Source: Teichococcus oryzae
Lineage (GTDB): Bacteria; Pseudomonadota; Alphaproteobacteria; Acetobacterales; Acetobacteraceae
Reading direction: 5' to 3'
DNA length: 64,000 bases
Assembly (NCBI RefSeq): GCF_008386565.1
Contig: NZ_VUKA01000015.1
Location: 1-64,000, forward strand
Part shown: piece after piece, positions 1 through 10,724 of the stretch
Layout of the letters: each line of letters starts with the position of its first letter
Numbering within the stretch: the first letter of the stretch is position 1
The notes under the pieces: model-generated
Databases searched by the model: none
Seen by the model: only the letters and a program-made list of their open reading frames with translations
What the model was told of the DNA's origin: nothing
Translations under genes and position numbers: made by a program

Positions 1-810
1 GGGCGCGACATGTCGGCCCTGTTCATCGCCTGCCGCGACCTGTTCCTCGATGACCGCTACACCGCCGTCTGCCGGCTTCATACCAAGAAGTCGCCGCATC
101 TGCACAGCGGCCGCGCCGAGCTGTTCAAGCGCCATTCGGTCGAGAACCTGCTGAACAGCGAGGGCTACACGACCAATGTGCTGGACCTGTTCCGGGACAA
201 GCCCTGGGTCGGTGTCGCCGTGCCGCCCATCATGCACATCTCGCTGGGCACGCTGGGGCATGGCTGGCTCGGCAACCGGCCGCGCGTCGAAGCCCTGGCG
301 GCGATGCTCGGCCTGAAGACTCCGATCGAGGCGACGCCCCCCACCGCGGTCTATGGCGGCATGTTCTGGTTCCGGCCCCGGGCGTTGCGCAAGCTTTTCG
401 CCCATCCCTGGACATGGACCGATTTCGAGGACGAGCCCTATCCCCTGGATGGGGCCCTCGGCCATGCGCTGGAGCGCATGGTCTGCTATGTCGCGCAGGA
501 TGCGGGCTTCACCACCCAGCAGATCATCAGCACGCACAGCGCCGGCTGGAACTACGGCATGCTGGAATACAAGCTGCAGAAGCTGGAAGCCGCCCTGCCC
601 AACGCCGATTTCGGCTATCGGGTCCGTATTGTCGAGAACTGGCGCAACGCCAGTTATTCCCAGTCTTCCAGCGTGCGGCAAAGCCTGGCCGCCCTTGTTC
701 TGGCCGTGAAACGCTCCGCTGGACACCGCCTCCCGCGGCTGGTCCATGCCCTGCGCCCCGTCTACCGCACCGCCACGCTGCGCCATCTCCGCTCACGCGG
801 GGATCGCTGA
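1..810 (+). CDS. RgpF-like polysaccharide glycosyltransferase, 5'-truncated by the window edge
   Basis: The reading frame is open from base 1 (codons GGG CGC GAC precede the first ATG at 10), so the gene probably begins upstream and only its C-terminal part is seen. The visible 266+ residues fit the rhamnan-synthesis protein F family. They contain the H-T-K-K-S segment near residue 25, a G-G-M-F-W-F-R-P segment near 117, and an acidic D-F-E-D-E-P-Y-P-L-D-G-A-L-H-A-L-E-R-like block after it. Such proteins add or modify rhamnose/fucose-type sugars in O-antigen or capsule chains at the cytoplasmic face. The epimerase gene follows 36 bases downstream on the same strand, which fits a polysaccharide locus. 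Donor and acceptor sugars cannot be told from the sequence. The family call is fairly safe. Confidence 0.7.
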   Translation, partial: GRDMSALFIACRDLFLDDRYTAVCRLHTKKSPHLHSGRAELFKRHSVENLLNSEGYTTNVLDLFRDKPWVGVAVPPIMHISLGTLGHGWLGNRPRVEALAAMLGLKTPIEATPPTAVYGGMFWFRPRALRKLFAHPWTWTDFEDEPYPLDGALGHALERMVCYVAQDAGFTTQQIISTHSAGWNYGMLEYKLQKLEAALPNADFGYRVRIVENWRNASYSQSSSVRQSLAALVLAVKRSAGHRLPRLVHALRPVYRTATLRHLRSRGDR

Positions 811-846
811 GGCCGCCATGCTCAACATCGTCCTGGGAAGCCGTCT

Positions 847-1902
<1,056 letters not shown>

Positions 1903-1967
1903 GCGGCGCTCCGCTCACCTGAATGGTTGAACAGCTCCCGAGCCGCGGGACCTGGATGTGAACGGCA

Positions 1968-3569
1968 TCAAGGCATGATCCCGGACTGCACGGCGAAGCG
2001 CTGATCCTCGGTGAGGATCAGCATCTCAACCATTCCGGCCTCGCACTCGGGACGCGCCGCGAAATTGTCCGTGAATCCATGCCGGTCGTCCGGGATGTTG
2101 AGCACGGCCGTCACATCCGGCCGGGGCTGGCGCAGCGAAACGGTGCCCAGATATCGCCCGCACTGATACGCCATGATCTGTAAGGGGCGGCGCTTCCCGC
2201 TGGTGTCCGCGGCCCATCCCTGAAGCTGGATGGTCTGTGGCATGGGCCTGCCGGCATTGTCCACATGGCTGCGCAAGGCCCCGTCCGGCAACAGGCCCAG
2301 GGACGCGGCGGCCTGGGCCAAGCCGATCCGGTTCGCGGACATGGCCTGTTCGAATTGCTGGGCCGCCTGTCCGGCGCTGGCGAAGGCGCTGCGCTGCGAA
2401 TAGGCGTACCCGCCAAGCCCCAGGAAGGCGATCAGGAAGCATGCCATGGCCCCGAGGCCATAGGCAGCCACCGGCCTCCCCCGAACGCGGACGGCGCCGT
2501 CCTCTCCAACGGCCTTTCCGCGGCGGCCGGTGATGATCCCCTCCAGCCATTTCCGCAACGGATTTTCCAGGCAGTGGAAGCTGAGCATGCTCCAGCCCAG
2601 CACGATCATGATCCAGACCGGAACAATGGCGATGCCGGGCAGGTGCCGGAACAGGCCAAGCCATTGCGAGATGGCAAGCATGCCGAAGAACATCGGCTGG
2701 TGCCAGATATACAGCGAATAGGATGCATCGCCGAGCTGCTGCCACGGGCGTTTAAAGGTCCACCCGTATTTCAATTCATGAGCAACAACGCCGTAGATGA
2801 TCAGCGCGCTCGCCGGACCAAAGGCGATTGTCCGGTGCCAGGGACGCCAGTCGCCAAAGGAATGGTTCGCATAGGCTCCCGCCGCGAAGAGCAGCACGCC
2901 CGCGGCGATCGCCATGCGCGCGTGGCCGGTCACTCCTTGCTTCAGGGCATAGGCGATCGCTGTCCCCAGCATGAACTCGATGAGCACGGGGCTGAACGGA
3001 ACCGCGAAGCGCCATGGGTTTCCTGTCACCTCGAAATAGGCCAGGAGGATGATCGTGACCGAGGCCCAGGCCAGGATTCCGTGAAAGATGCGGCGCGGCG
3101 CAAGCAGCAGTAGAGCCCCGACCACCAGATAGAAATACAGCTCGAACACCAGGGTCCAGGCGGCCATGATCTTGTTGTTGTTGGTGTCGATCAGCAGGAA
3201 AAGACGCCAAAGCGGCCGCTCGGGAACGGTGGAGGGCGCCAGGAAGATATAGGGGCTGACCAGTACCGCGAGGATGAAGACCACCCAGTAGATGGGATAA
3301 ACCCGCGCCACCCGCTTCAAGGCGAATTCGCGGGCGATCTTGAAGCGGCCCCTCGAAGCGGCCTTGTCACCCGCCTGGTCCGCCACCGTGGCGATGATGA
3401 ACCCGGAAATGACAAAGAACAGATCCACCCCTGCCGGTCCCACCGCTCCAAGGAACGGCACCACGGGATCCATCCCGACGCTGACAGGCATCGCCACGGA
3501 ATGGACAAGGCACACCAGAAGCGCGGCAATGCCCCGCATTGCCTGAATGTTCGCAAAATTACGCTTCAT
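1968..3569 (-). CDS. OafA/YrhL-type membrane acyltransferase with a C-terminal extension
   Basis: Acyltransferase-3 family, about 533 residues. The N-terminus carries the typical N-I-Q-A-M-R-G-I-A-A-L-L-V segment, followed by H-S in the first helix. Then comes D-L-F-F-V-I-S-G-F-I, about ten hydrophobic helices, and the late S-L-Y-I-W-H-Q-P segment. Family members move acetyl or other acyl groups from the cytoplasmic donor onto glycans in the inner membrane, so O-acetylation of the polysaccharide made by the neighbouring genes is a reasonable role. After the last helix (about residue 405) there is an extra soluble domain of about 130 residues, which is not part of the core fold. I use ATG 3569, which puts the first motif at the N-terminus. 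TTG 3608 and ATG 3590 are in-frame alternatives; a GGA lies about 8 bases upstream of 3569. Confidence 0.85.
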   Translation of the reverse strand: MKRNFANIQAMRGIAALLVCLVHSVAMPVSVGMDPVVPFLGAVGPAGVDLFFVISGFIIATVADQAGDKAASRGRFKIAREFALKRVARVYPIYWVVFILAVLVSPYIFLAPSTVPERPLWRLFLLIDTNNNKIMAAWTLVFELYFYLVVGALLLLAPRRIFHGILAWASVTIILLAYFEVTGNPWRFAVPFSPVLIEFMLGTAIAYALKQGVTGHARMAIAAGVLLFAAGAYANHSFGDWRPWHRTIAFGPASALIIYGVVAHELKYGWTFKRPWQQLGDASYSLYIWHQPMFFGMLAISQWLGLFRHLPGIAIVPVWIMIVLGWSMLSFHCLENPLRKWLEGIITGRRGKAVGEDGAVRVRGRPVAAYGLGAMACFLIAFLGLGGYAYSQRSAFASAGQAAQQFEQAMSANRIGLAQAAASLGLLPDGALRSHVDNAGRPMPQTIQLQGWAADTSGKRRPLQIMAYQCGRYLGTVSLRQPRPDVTAVLNIPDDRHGFTDNFAARPECEAGMVEMLILTEDQRFAVQSGIMP

Positions 3570-3971
3570 GCGAGTCGATCCGTCATGCATTCCTGATTGC
3601 CGCGCCAATCAGCGACGGGCCGCCGGTTGATCGATTTGCGCGCGGAAACACGCAACGCCATCACAAATACATGTGGCACGCCATGACGCGCCAGGGCCAA
3701 TCGGCACGGGGTCATCGGGCGAATTTCTGTTTCCCCGACAAGCGGGCAGCCGGTTTCAGCAAGGGTATCCGCCGGATCGCAGGCGGCTTGCGCTTCTCAA
3801 TGAAGGCCATTGGCGGCTCCAGGCCCAGGGCGGCGGGTGAGTCGCGGGTCTTGAAAACCACGGCCAAAACGGGGAGAAGGGGAACGCTTCAGCACAAGCG
3901 GTTGGATGACGTTCAACCCGCGGGGGCGAATGAAAGGCGGGCCGGCACAGGGCCAGCCTTTGCAACGGAAT
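3570..3971. other. intergenic, no gene recognised
   Basis: About 400 bases between the acyltransferase start and the tRNA gene. Frames are open in places on the plus strand but show no family-like protein and no convincing ribosome site. It must hold the acyltransferase and tRNA promoters, but no clear -35/-10 pair could be picked out by eye. Confidence 0.4.
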
Positions 3972-4043
<72 letters not shown>

Positions 4044-4127
4044 TATCACCACCATCTTCCCTTGGGGCGGCATCGCCCCGCTGCGGCGGCGTCCGCAAGC
4101 CGGCTTCCGCAGTTGCCCGTTTGGCGA

Positions 4128-5327
4128 TCAGCGCCGCAGATAGGCCAGCGCCACCAGCCCGAAGCATGCCTGTTGAGCCGCGACCACGGCAAAGGCCAGG
4201 CCGTAGCTTCCGCTCCAGCTCACCAGAAGGGTGAAAACCAGCGGCCCGAAAACCGATCCCACGAAGCCGAACAGGCTCGCGGCCGAGGTCACGTCGCTGA
4301 CCAGCTGCGGCGGCGCGACGCGGGCCAGTTCCGCGATGTGGACGCCGTTCCACCCGATGGCGGTGATCCCAACCAGCGCCGCACAGCCATACAGCATCCA
4401 CGGTTCCTGATTGCCGGTGGCCGCCAGCAGCCCCACCGCCAGCGCTGAGATGACAGCCTGGAAGGCCAGGTGGCGCAGGGCATTGCCTGTGCGGTCCGCC
4501 ACCCAGCCCATCGCCACCCGCCCCAGCATGCTGGCGCCCTGCATCACCGCCACGATCAAGCCGGCCTCGGCCAGCGAAGCGCCGTGCCGGGCAACCACAT
4601 AGGTGGCGGTGAAGGCCATCAGGCAGGATTGCACAACCGAGAAGGAGGCGCCGAGCGCGGTGAGGAGCGGCAGGGAAGGGTGCGAACGCAGGCTGCGGAC
4701 GGAACTCGCCAGCACCGCCGGGGACAGCAGCGCGCGCGCCCAGCCCGGCTGGCCCTCGCCCCTGTCCTTGTCCAGGCGCCGGCGGAAGATCTGCACCACG
4801 AGAATGGTGAGCAGCGTCACCGCGATGATGATGCCGAGGGCCGCGGGCAGGCCCTGGGCCAGCATCAAGGGCGCCACAACCAGCCCGGCCAGCGCGCCAC
4901 CGAGGGGAACGCCGGCTTGCTTGATCGAAAAGATCAGCGTGCGGTGGCGGGGCGGCGCAGTGCGGATCAGGATCTGGCTGCCCGCCGGCGTGTTCGGGGC
5001 GACGCCGAAGCCGATCGCCAGCGCCCCCAGCAATCCCAGCAGGCCGAGGGGCTGCGACAATGCGAACAGGCCGGCGGCCGTGCAGGCCAGGCCGATCTGC
5101 AGGGTGCGGACCGGCCCATGATGGCCCAGCATCGGGCCGCCGCAGGCCAGGCACCAGCAGATGCCGGCGGATGTGATGGCGGAAACAAGGCCGATGCTTT
5201 CCGGCGGCAGGCCGGCCCGGGCCATGAGCGGCGGGCCCAGCAGCGGAACGGCGGTGGAGGCGAAGGAGCTGACAGTCTGGACAATCAGGGTGGCGACCAG
5301 CGCGCTGACCCACAAAGGCATTCTCAA
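4128..5327 (-). CDS. MFS transporter
   Basis: A 399-residue major-facilitator protein with about twelve hydrophobic helices and a basic central loop (R-R-R-L-D-K-D-R-G) splitting the two six-helix halves. The G-x-x-x-D/R loop after helix 2 is degenerate, and the second half has the related G-R-V-A-M-G-W-V-A-D-R-T signature near residue 275. The substrate cannot be inferred. It ends about 85 bases from the convergent tRNA gene and stands alone. An open frame continues past the stop region on the same strand in another phase, but only this frame is membrane-like. Confidence 0.85.
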   Translation of the reverse strand: MRMPLWVSALVATLIVQTVSSFASTAVPLLGPPLMARAGLPPESIGLVSAITSAGICWCLACGGPMLGHHGPVRTLQIGLACTAAGLFALSQPLGLLGLLGALAIGFGVAPNTPAGSQILIRTAPPRHRTLIFSIKQAGVPLGGALAGLVVAPLMLAQGLPAALGIIIAVTLLTILVVQIFRRRLDKDRGEGQPGWARALLSPAVLASSVRSLRSHPSLPLLTALGASFSVVQSCLMAFTATYVVARHGASLAEAGLIVAVMQGASMLGRVAMGWVADRTGNALRHLAFQAVISALAVGLLAATGNQEPWMLYGCAALVGITAIGWNGVHIAELARVAPPQLVSDVTSAASLFGFVGSVFGPLVFTLLVSWSGSYGLAFAVVAAQQACFGLVALAYLRR

Positions 5328-5465
5328 TTCGTATCCACCCTTCCACCTGCCCGGTCCTGCACGGGGCGGGCTTGTGCGGGAGTATGCGGGGGAAGGGGGA
5401 GATCGCCTAGGTGGCGTCCGTCAGCCGGAATGGCCGCGCAGGAACGGCCGGGCGCCCGGGCCGGA

Positions 5466-7232
5466 TCACGCGCTGTCCGCCAGCTGCCTTTCCCTCGGCG
5501 CCGTGGCATCGGCGGGGGGCGCCACGGGCAGCCAAAGGGAAACCGTGGTGCCATGCCCGATGCGGCTGTCGATGCCCATCGCTCCTCCGGACTGCACGGC
5601 GAAGCTGTGCGCCATGGACAATCCCAGGCCGGTGCCCTGGCCCTGGGGCTTGGTGGTGAAAAACGGCTCCGTCGCGCGTTCCAGCGTTTCCTTGTCCATG
5701 CCAATGCCGGTGTCGGCGGCGTAGAGCCGCACGTAATGCCCGGCGGCGAGGCCGCCCGGATGCGCCTGTCCGGCGGCGATCCGGACCGGCTCCGCCCCCA
5801 GCGTCACCGAGCCCTGCCCGGCCATGGCATCGCGCGCGTTGATCACCAGGTTGATCAGGACGGTCCGGAGCTGCCCCGGATCGACAAAGGCGCGCGGCGT
5901 GCCCTGCTGGAGCCGGGTCAGCAAGGTCAGGCCTGGCGGCAGGCTGATCGCGAGCACGGCGCGAAGCTCCTCGAAGAGCTTCGCAAGATCGACGGCCCTG
6001 GCGCGAAGCTCCTCGCGGCGGGAGAAGGTCAGAAGGCGGCGCGTCACCGAGGCGCCGCGTTCGGCGCCTTCCCGGATGCCCGAGACGAGTTGGTGGACCT
6101 CCTCGCCGCCACTGGCGAGCAGCGCGCCATGCCGCTTCTGGAGCAGTTCGAGGCCGGCCAGAACAATGGCGGCGGAATTGTTGAAGTCATGCGCCACACC
6201 CCCGGCAAGCTGGCCAAGGGCCTCCATCTTCTGGGTTTGCCCCAGGCGCTCCTCCATGGCCCGCCGGCGCTCGCTTTCCGTGGCGGCGAGCCGCAGCGCG
6301 GCCCGCTCCGCCTGGATGCGGCGAAGGGTGAACTGGGACACCAGGATCAGCGCCAGGGATGCCGCCAGCGCCACGATGCCATAGGTGACCAGGTTGTGGC
6401 GCCAGCGGTGCAGCAGCGCCTCACTGTCCGCCGCATAGGTGACATAGGCCGGGCGGGAACCGACCTGGCGATAGGCGAAGATGACTTCCTTGCCGTTTGC
6501 CAGCGTGGCCCGGTGCAGCCCGGCCTTTTCTCCCTGGCGCATGGCCGCACGAAAGGGATGATCCTCCCCATAGACCATGGCCTGGCCATCGGGGTTCCGG
6601 GGCTCGCGCGCCAGAACCGAGCCGTCGCTGCGCGCCAGGGCGGCGGCATGGGTGAAGGGGGGAACGACCTCCTTGTAGAAGTTCTCGAAATACTCGGGAC
6701 TCAGCGCGACATGGATGATGCCGGCGAAGCGCCCGTCGGAGGAGAATCGCTGCTGGCTGACCGCGAAGGAGGCCGTGTTCGTGGCACGCCCGACGAACCG
6801 GGAGCTGATCCGCGTGCCTGGTCCCGGATCGTCCCTGTGGGCCTTGAAGAAGGGCCGTTCCAGGATCCGCCTTTCATTGCCCCAGGGCTGGCTGCCCGCC
6901 TGCATGAAGCCGTCGGCATCGGTGATCCAGACGGACACCACCTGCCGCAGCGGGGCGATGGTCCGCATCAGGAAGGCGCTTGTTTCCGGCTTCGCGATCT
7001 CCTCCCGGCTCATTGTTCTTGTGCGGTCATCCACATGGGCCAGGATCAGGTCCGCCGTATCGAACACCTTGGCGGCGTGCTCATGCATGACGATCGCCGT
7101 TCTCGTGACGGCGTCGGTTCCGTCGCGTAGCACCTCGGCCCGGTTCCAGGCCGCCGCTGCGGCGAAGACCAGCGCCGGGATCGCAATCGCGGCGGTCAAA
7201 AGACGGCGTCGCTGTTGGACGAGGTTGGTCAT
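5466..7232 (-). CDS. membrane sensor histidine kinase with extracytoplasmic sensor domain
   Basis: About 588 residues from ATG 7232, which places the first membrane helix (L-L-T-A-A-I-A-I-P-A-L-V-F) directly after a short basic N-terminus. A longer in-frame reading exists but adds 41 unlikely residues. The order is: helix 1, a large extracytoplasmic region of about 240 residues resembling dCACHE-type sensors, helix 2 near residue 280, a short coiled linker, then the H-box G-G-V-A-H-D-F-N-N. The ATPase domain has the N-box N-L-V-I-N-A-R-D-A-M, D-T-G-I-G-M and G-T-G-L-G-L-S-M. The H-box variant with D-F-N-N is typical of orphan kinases whose receivers are encoded elsewhere. No response regulator gene adjoins it and no C-terminal receiver is attached. 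The ligand is unknown. Confidence 0.9.
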   Translation of the reverse strand: MTNLVQQRRRLLTAAIAIPALVFAAAAAWNRAEVLRDGTDAVTRTAIVMHEHAAKVFDTADLILAHVDDRTRTMSREEIAKPETSAFLMRTIAPLRQVVSVWITDADGFMQAGSQPWGNERRILERPFFKAHRDDPGPGTRISSRFVGRATNTASFAVSQQRFSSDGRFAGIIHVALSPEYFENFYKEVVPPFTHAAALARSDGSVLAREPRNPDGQAMVYGEDHPFRAAMRQGEKAGLHRATLANGKEVIFAYRQVGSRPAYVTYAADSEALLHRWRHNLVTYGIVALAASLALILVSQFTLRRIQAERAALRLAATESERRRAMEERLGQTQKMEALGQLAGGVAHDFNNSAAIVLAGLELLQKRHGALLASGGEEVHQLVSGIREGAERGASVTRRLLTFSRREELRARAVDLAKLFEELRAVLAISLPPGLTLLTRLQQGTPRAFVDPGQLRTVLINLVINARDAMAGQGSVTLGAEPVRIAAGQAHPGGLAAGHYVRLYAADTGIGMDKETLERATEPFFTTKPQGQGTGLGLSMAHSFAVQSGGAMGIDSRIGHGTTVSLWLPVAPPADATAPRERQLADSA

Positions 7233-7581
7233 CGAGTTAGCGACATTCCACCCGGCAGGCGTGGCTATCTTCGCCAGCGTTCCGCATCCCCTGAATTGAA
7301 ATGCTGGCTTCACAAGAAAGTGGGTATACGGATCGTTCGTGGAGCGCAACTGCAAGTTGTGAAAAGATCATCCGGCGGACCAATTCGTTGCAGAAAGCGT
7401 GCGAAGCCGCCGGACCGGTAGCGGAGCCTGCGCGGAAGATGAATGTATGGCCCGGCGCTTGTCCCTGGGGCATGGAACGGGAAAACCTTAGCCGCCTCGC
7501 GGGCCGGGCCGGCACCAGGCCCGACCGCGAGCCGGCCGGGTCCTATATGATAGGGCATCACCAGCCATCGCGGGAGCCTCC
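7233..7581. other. intergenic between divergent kinase and lipoprotein genes
   Basis: About 350 bases with no convincing gene. The piece near 7290-7400 is noticeably less GC-rich than its surroundings and probably carries promoters for the divergent genes. A short interrupted palindrome (7542-7554) containing a -10-like TATGAT lies just before the lipoprotein gene. Confidence 0.4.
7542..7554 (+). promoter_or_regulatory. candidate -10 element within a CCTAT-ATG-ATAGG inverted repeat
   Basis: CCTAT and ATAGG are exact inverted repeats around ATG, and they contain TATGAT at 7546-7551, close to the bacterial -10 consensus. It lies 31 bases before the lipoprotein start. No good -35 hexamer is visible at the right distance, so this is tentative. 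Confidence 0.3.
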
Positions 7582-7932
7582 GTGTCGATGCACCGGAACA
7601 GCCTTGCCTGCTGCCTCCTTCTTTTCCTGTCCGCCTGCGCCGGCTGGAGCAAGCCGGGTGCGTCCGGTGCGGAAGAACGATCCGCTTTGCGCCAGTGCGA
7701 AGCACGGGCGGAAGCCGAGGTGCCGCCGATCTGGGAAACCAGCGTGGCCCGTTCCGGCTACTGGATCCCGTCCCGCACCGAATGCACCGCCGATGGCCGC
7801 GCCTGCCGCCAGGATGGCGGCCGCTTCCAATGGCCCGAATACCAGACGCGGGATGCCAATGCGGGGCTGCGCGACAGCGTGGTGGCGAGCTGCATGCGCG
7901 ACCAAGGCTGGCAGCGGGAGCCAGGCCTTTAG
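7582..7932 (+). CDS. small predicted lipoprotein of unknown function
   Basis: A 116-residue protein beginning at GTG 7582, with GGGAG a few bases upstream; ATG 7588 is an alternative. The N-terminus has a hydrophobic stretch ending in the lipobox-like L-S-A-C, so signal-peptidase II processing and membrane anchoring are likely. The mature part has five further cysteines in its central and C-terminal regions, which could form disulfides in the periplasm, and a W-I-P-S-R-T-E-C-T segment. No family is recognised. It ends 60 bases from the convergent PAP2 gene. Confidence 0.65.
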   Translation: MSMHRNSLACCLLLFLSACAGWSKPGASGAEERSALRQCEARAEAEVPPIWETSVARSGYWIPSRTECTADGRACRQDGGRFQWPEYQTRDANAGLRDSVVASCMRDQGWQREPGL

Positions 7933-7991
7933 GCCGGGCCTGCCGCCCCTGTCCCCCGGGGCGCCGCGGGAGGGGCGGGGTGGAAAGCACC

Positions 7992-8804
7992 CTAGTGCTT
8001 GCAGGGCGCTGCTGGGTTGCTCCGGCCGCTGGGGCGGGCCTCGCCTTCCGGGGCGAGGCCGGCGCCGGCCGAAGGGCCGCCCGCGCTTCGGCCGGACCCT
8101 GCACGGTCCTGCCATGCCACCCAGATCCGCAGCGCCAGCCAGCACGCAATGGCCCAGGCGGCGCCCAATGCCCAGCCGGCCAGCACGTCGGTCGGCCAAT
8201 GGACGCCAAGATAAACCCGGCTCATGCCGATGATCACCGTCAGGGTGACCGCGATGCCGAGGATATAGGCCTTCAGCCGCCGCGCCTCCGTCACTCCCGC
8301 CAGCAGGGTGCCCAGCGTCAGGTAGCAGGTGGCCGAAAGCATGGCGTGGCCGGACGGGAAGCTGGCCGTGTGCACCTCGGCCAGATGCGCCACCAGATCG
8401 GGGCGCGAGCGGTCGAAGCCCTGCTTCAGCAGGCCGTTGATCAGCATGCCCCCGCCAAAGGACACCGCCAGCAGCAGCGCCGAGGCCCATTTGCGCAGAA
8501 ACAGGATATAGCCGAGCGCCACCATGCCGATCAGGATCAGCACGGCGTGGCTGCCCAGCGCCGTGTAATCGCGCATCATGATCTCCAGCCATAACGGCCC
8601 GATCGGGTCGCCGCGGTCGGCCGGGTTGCGCAGGGCCAGCAGGATCGTTTCGTCAAAGGCGCGGGTGCCGCCTTCCAGCGCTTCATCGACCAGCCAGGCG
8701 AAGCCCAGCAGGCCGAGCGCGCAGCAAAGCAGCGCGGACAGCATGACGAACTGGCCCCAGCCGAAGCGGGCGCGCAGATGGCGGAAATCAAGCAAGCCAG
8801 GCAT
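7992..8804 (-). CDS. PAP2-family membrane phosphatase
   Basis: About 270 residues. All three phosphatidic-acid-phosphatase motifs are present in order: K-x6-R-P (K-Q-G-F-D-R-S-R-P), P-S-G-H (F-P-S-G-H-A-M), and S-R-x5-H-x3-D (S-R-V-Y-L-G-V-H-W-P-T-D), with about six membrane helices. Such enzymes dephosphorylate lipid phosphates such as phosphatidic acid or undecaprenyl pyrophosphate at the periplasmic face. The start at ATG 8804 has AGGA six bases upstream; a much longer open frame continues upstream but its extension is low-complexity and antisense to the lipid kinase gene. The C-terminal 40 residues are a glycine/proline-rich tail. Divergent from a diacylglycerol-kinase-like gene, so a shared lipid-phosphate theme is plausible. 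Confidence 0.88.
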   Translation of the reverse strand: MPGLLDFRHLRARFGWGQFVMLSALLCCALGLLGFAWLVDEALEGGTRAFDETILLALRNPADRGDPIGPLWLEIMMRDYTALGSHAVLILIGMVALGYILFLRKWASALLLAVSFGGGMLINGLLKQGFDRSRPDLVAHLAEVHTASFPSGHAMLSATCYLTLGTLLAGVTEARRLKAYILGIAVTLTVIIGMSRVYLGVHWPTDVLAGWALGAAWAIACWLALRIWVAWQDRAGSGRSAGGPSAGAGLAPEGEARPSGRSNPAAPCKH

Positions 8805-8945
8805 CGGGCATCCTGCGGGCTGGATAGGGCAGAGACGCCACCGCGCCGCAACAGTTGCCGGAAACCACCGGCCAACTGAGGCTTTGCACATTGCGCCGCC
8901 GGCGGCGCATCCTGGCCGCGGGTGGCGGATGGAAGAGGGTTCATC

Positions 8946-9887
8946 ATGCAGCAAAGGCCTGTGGCGGCCATGGATGCCCAAGCCACGGCCGGGGCGCGGC
9001 GTGCCTTGCTGATCGTCAACCGCAACGCCCGCAATGGCGGCGCCGCCATCGAGGAGGCTTTGGAGGTGTTGCGGGAAGCCGGCTGGACGCTGCACGAGGC
9101 TTCCTGCGCCCCCGGCGGGAACGCCGCCGATCTGATCCGCGCCCATGCCGGCCAGGGTTTCGGCGCGGTGATCCTGGGCGGCGGCGACGGAACGCTCAAC
9201 GGCGCCGCTCCCGCGCTGATCGAAACCGGCCTGCCCTTCGGTGTGCTGCCGCTCGGCACCGCGAACGACCTGGCGCGCAGCCTCGGCATCCCGCCCGACC
9301 CGGTGGAGGCGGCGCGGATCATCGCCAGCATGCCGCCGCGGCCGATCGACCTCGGCGAGGTGAATGGCATCCCTTTCTTCAACGTCGCCTCCATCGGGTT
9401 CAGCGCCGAGCTGGCGCGCGACCTGGGGAAGGAGGTGAAGGCGCGCTGGGGAAAGCTCGGCTATGCCATCGCCGCCTTCCGGCTGTTGCGCCGTTCCCGC
9501 CCCTTCACCGCCTGGATCGGGCATGACGGCATCGAGGAGCGGGCCCGGACCATCCAGGTCTCGGTGGGCAATGGGCGGCATTATGGCGGCGGCATGACGG
9601 TGGCGAGCGAGGCCCGGCCCGATGACGGCAGGCTCGATGTCTATAGCCTGGAGCTGGACCATTGGTGGCGCCTTCTGGCGCTGCTGCCCTATCTGCGACG
9701 CGGCACGCAGGGCCAGTGGCGGGATGTGCGCGCCTTCCAGACCACCGGCTGCGAGGTGCGGACCCGCCGGCCGATGCCGATCAACACCGATGGCGAGCTG
9801 AAAGCCATGACGCCCGCGCGCTTCCGGCTCCTGCCGAAGGTCGTCCGCGTGTTTGCCCCGCCTCATCTCCCTGAAGGGACTTCCTGA
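8946..9887 (+). CDS. diacylglycerol/lipid kinase family protein (YegS-like)
   Basis: About 313 residues. The nucleotide-binding core shows V-N-R-N-A-R-N-G-G near the start, the hallmark G-G-G-D-G-T-L-N, and [10 protein letters not shown]. Later come the [11 protein letters not shown] block and the I-N-T-D-G-E motif that completes the site. Members phosphorylate diacylglycerol or related lipids on the cytoplasmic side of the membrane. I choose ATG 8946, with a GGAAGAGGG ribosome site; GTG 8922 is in frame. Its stop and the start of terC share a base (TGATG), so the two are translationally coupled. Confidence 0.88.
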   Translation: MQQRPVAAMDAQATAGARRALLIVNRNARNGGAAIEEALEVLREAGWTLHEASCAPGGNAADLIRAHAGQGFGAVILGGGDGTLNGAAPALIETGLPFGVLPLGTANDLARSLGIPPDPVEAARIIASMPPRPIDLGEVNGIPFFNVASIGFSAELARDLGKEVKARWGKLGYAIAAFRLLRRSRPFTAWIGHDGIEERARTIQVSVGNGRHYGGGMTVASEARPDDGRLDVYSLELDHWWRLLALLPYLRRGTQGQWRDVRAFQTTGCEVRTRRPMPINTDGELKAMTPARFRLLPKVVRVFAPPHLPEGTS

Positions 9888-10648
9888 TGGATTCGCTTCT
9901 CGCACTTGCCGCCGATCCGGCCGCCTGGGTGGCGCTGGCCACGCTGATCGCCATGGAAGTGGTGCTCGGCATCGACAACCTGATCTTCATCTCGATCATC
10001 ACCAACAAGCTGCCGCCGGAGCATCAGGAGCGCGCCCGCCGGATCGGCATCGGCCTGGCGCTGGTGATGCGGCTTGGCCTGCTCGCCACCATCGCCTTCA
10101 TCGTGCGCGCCACGACGCCGGTGTTCGAGCTGTTCGGCCATGCCTTCTCCTGGCGCGACCTGATCCTGATCGCCGGTGGCCTGTTCCTGGTCTGGAAGGC
10201 GACCAAGGAGATCCACCACAATGTGGACCCGCCGGCGGAAGGCGACATGTTCGCCGGCAAGGCCGCCAGCCTGTCCTTCAGCTCGGCCATCGGGCAGATC
10301 CTGGTGCTCGATCTGGTGTTCTCGGTGGACAGCATCATCACCGCCGTCGGCATGACGCCGCATGTGCCGATCATGGTGATCGCGGTGCTGGTGGCCGTCA
10401 CCGTGATGCTGCTGGCCGCCAACCCGCTGGCCAGCTTCATCAAGCGCAATCCGACCGTGGTGATGCTGGCATTGGCCTTCCTGATGATGATCGGCATGAC
10501 GCTGATCGCCGAGGGCTTCGGGGCGCATGTGCCGAAGGGCTACATCTACGCCGCCATGGCCTTCTCCGTGCTGGTCGAGGGGCTGAACATGCTGTCGCGC
10601 CGTGCCCAGGCACGGAAGACGGCCATCGGAGCATCCGGGGCGAACTGA
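9887..10648 (+). CDS. TerC family integral membrane protein
   Basis: 253 residues with about seven membrane helices. The two acidic in-membrane motifs of the family are present: E-V-V-L-G-I-D-N-L in helix 1 and D-L-V-F-S-V-D-S-I in the middle. TerC-family proteins are linked to metal (manganese/calcium) export and tellurite resistance. Recent work on bacterial members points to Mn(II) efflux or metalation of secreted proteins. It is translated from an ATG that overlaps the lipid-kinase stop by one base. There is no yybP-ykoY-type leader, as expected given the overlap. The manganese importer and MntR at 59.6-63.9 kb make a manganese role attractive but unproved. Confidence 0.88.
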   Translation: MDSLLALAADPAAWVALATLIAMEVVLGIDNLIFISIITNKLPPEHQERARRIGIGLALVMRLGLLATIAFIVRATTPVFELFGHAFSWRDLILIAGGLFLVWKATKEIHHNVDPPAEGDMFAGKAASLSFSSAIGQILVLDLVFSVDSIITAVGMTPHVPIMVIAVLVAVTVMLLAANPLASFIKRNPTVVMLALAFLMMIGMTLIAEGFGAHVPKGYIYAAMAFSVLVEGLNMLSRRAQARKTAIGASGAN

Positions 10649-10724
10649 AACCCTGGGCACATGAACGTTTTGTCATGTTGATTGCCGCCGGCCTGGGCCG
10701 GCGGCGCTTCAACAGGAGGACGCC

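Noticed and set aside
4470..7130. 886-codon plus-strand open frame
   Set aside because: It is antisense to the MFS and kinase genes, glutamine/arginine/glycine-rich, and has no domain. Typical GC-rich shadow.
8805..9905. Long upstream extension of the PAP2 frame
   Set aside because: It is antisense to the lipid kinase gene and low-complexity. A proper start with a ribosome site exists at 8804.
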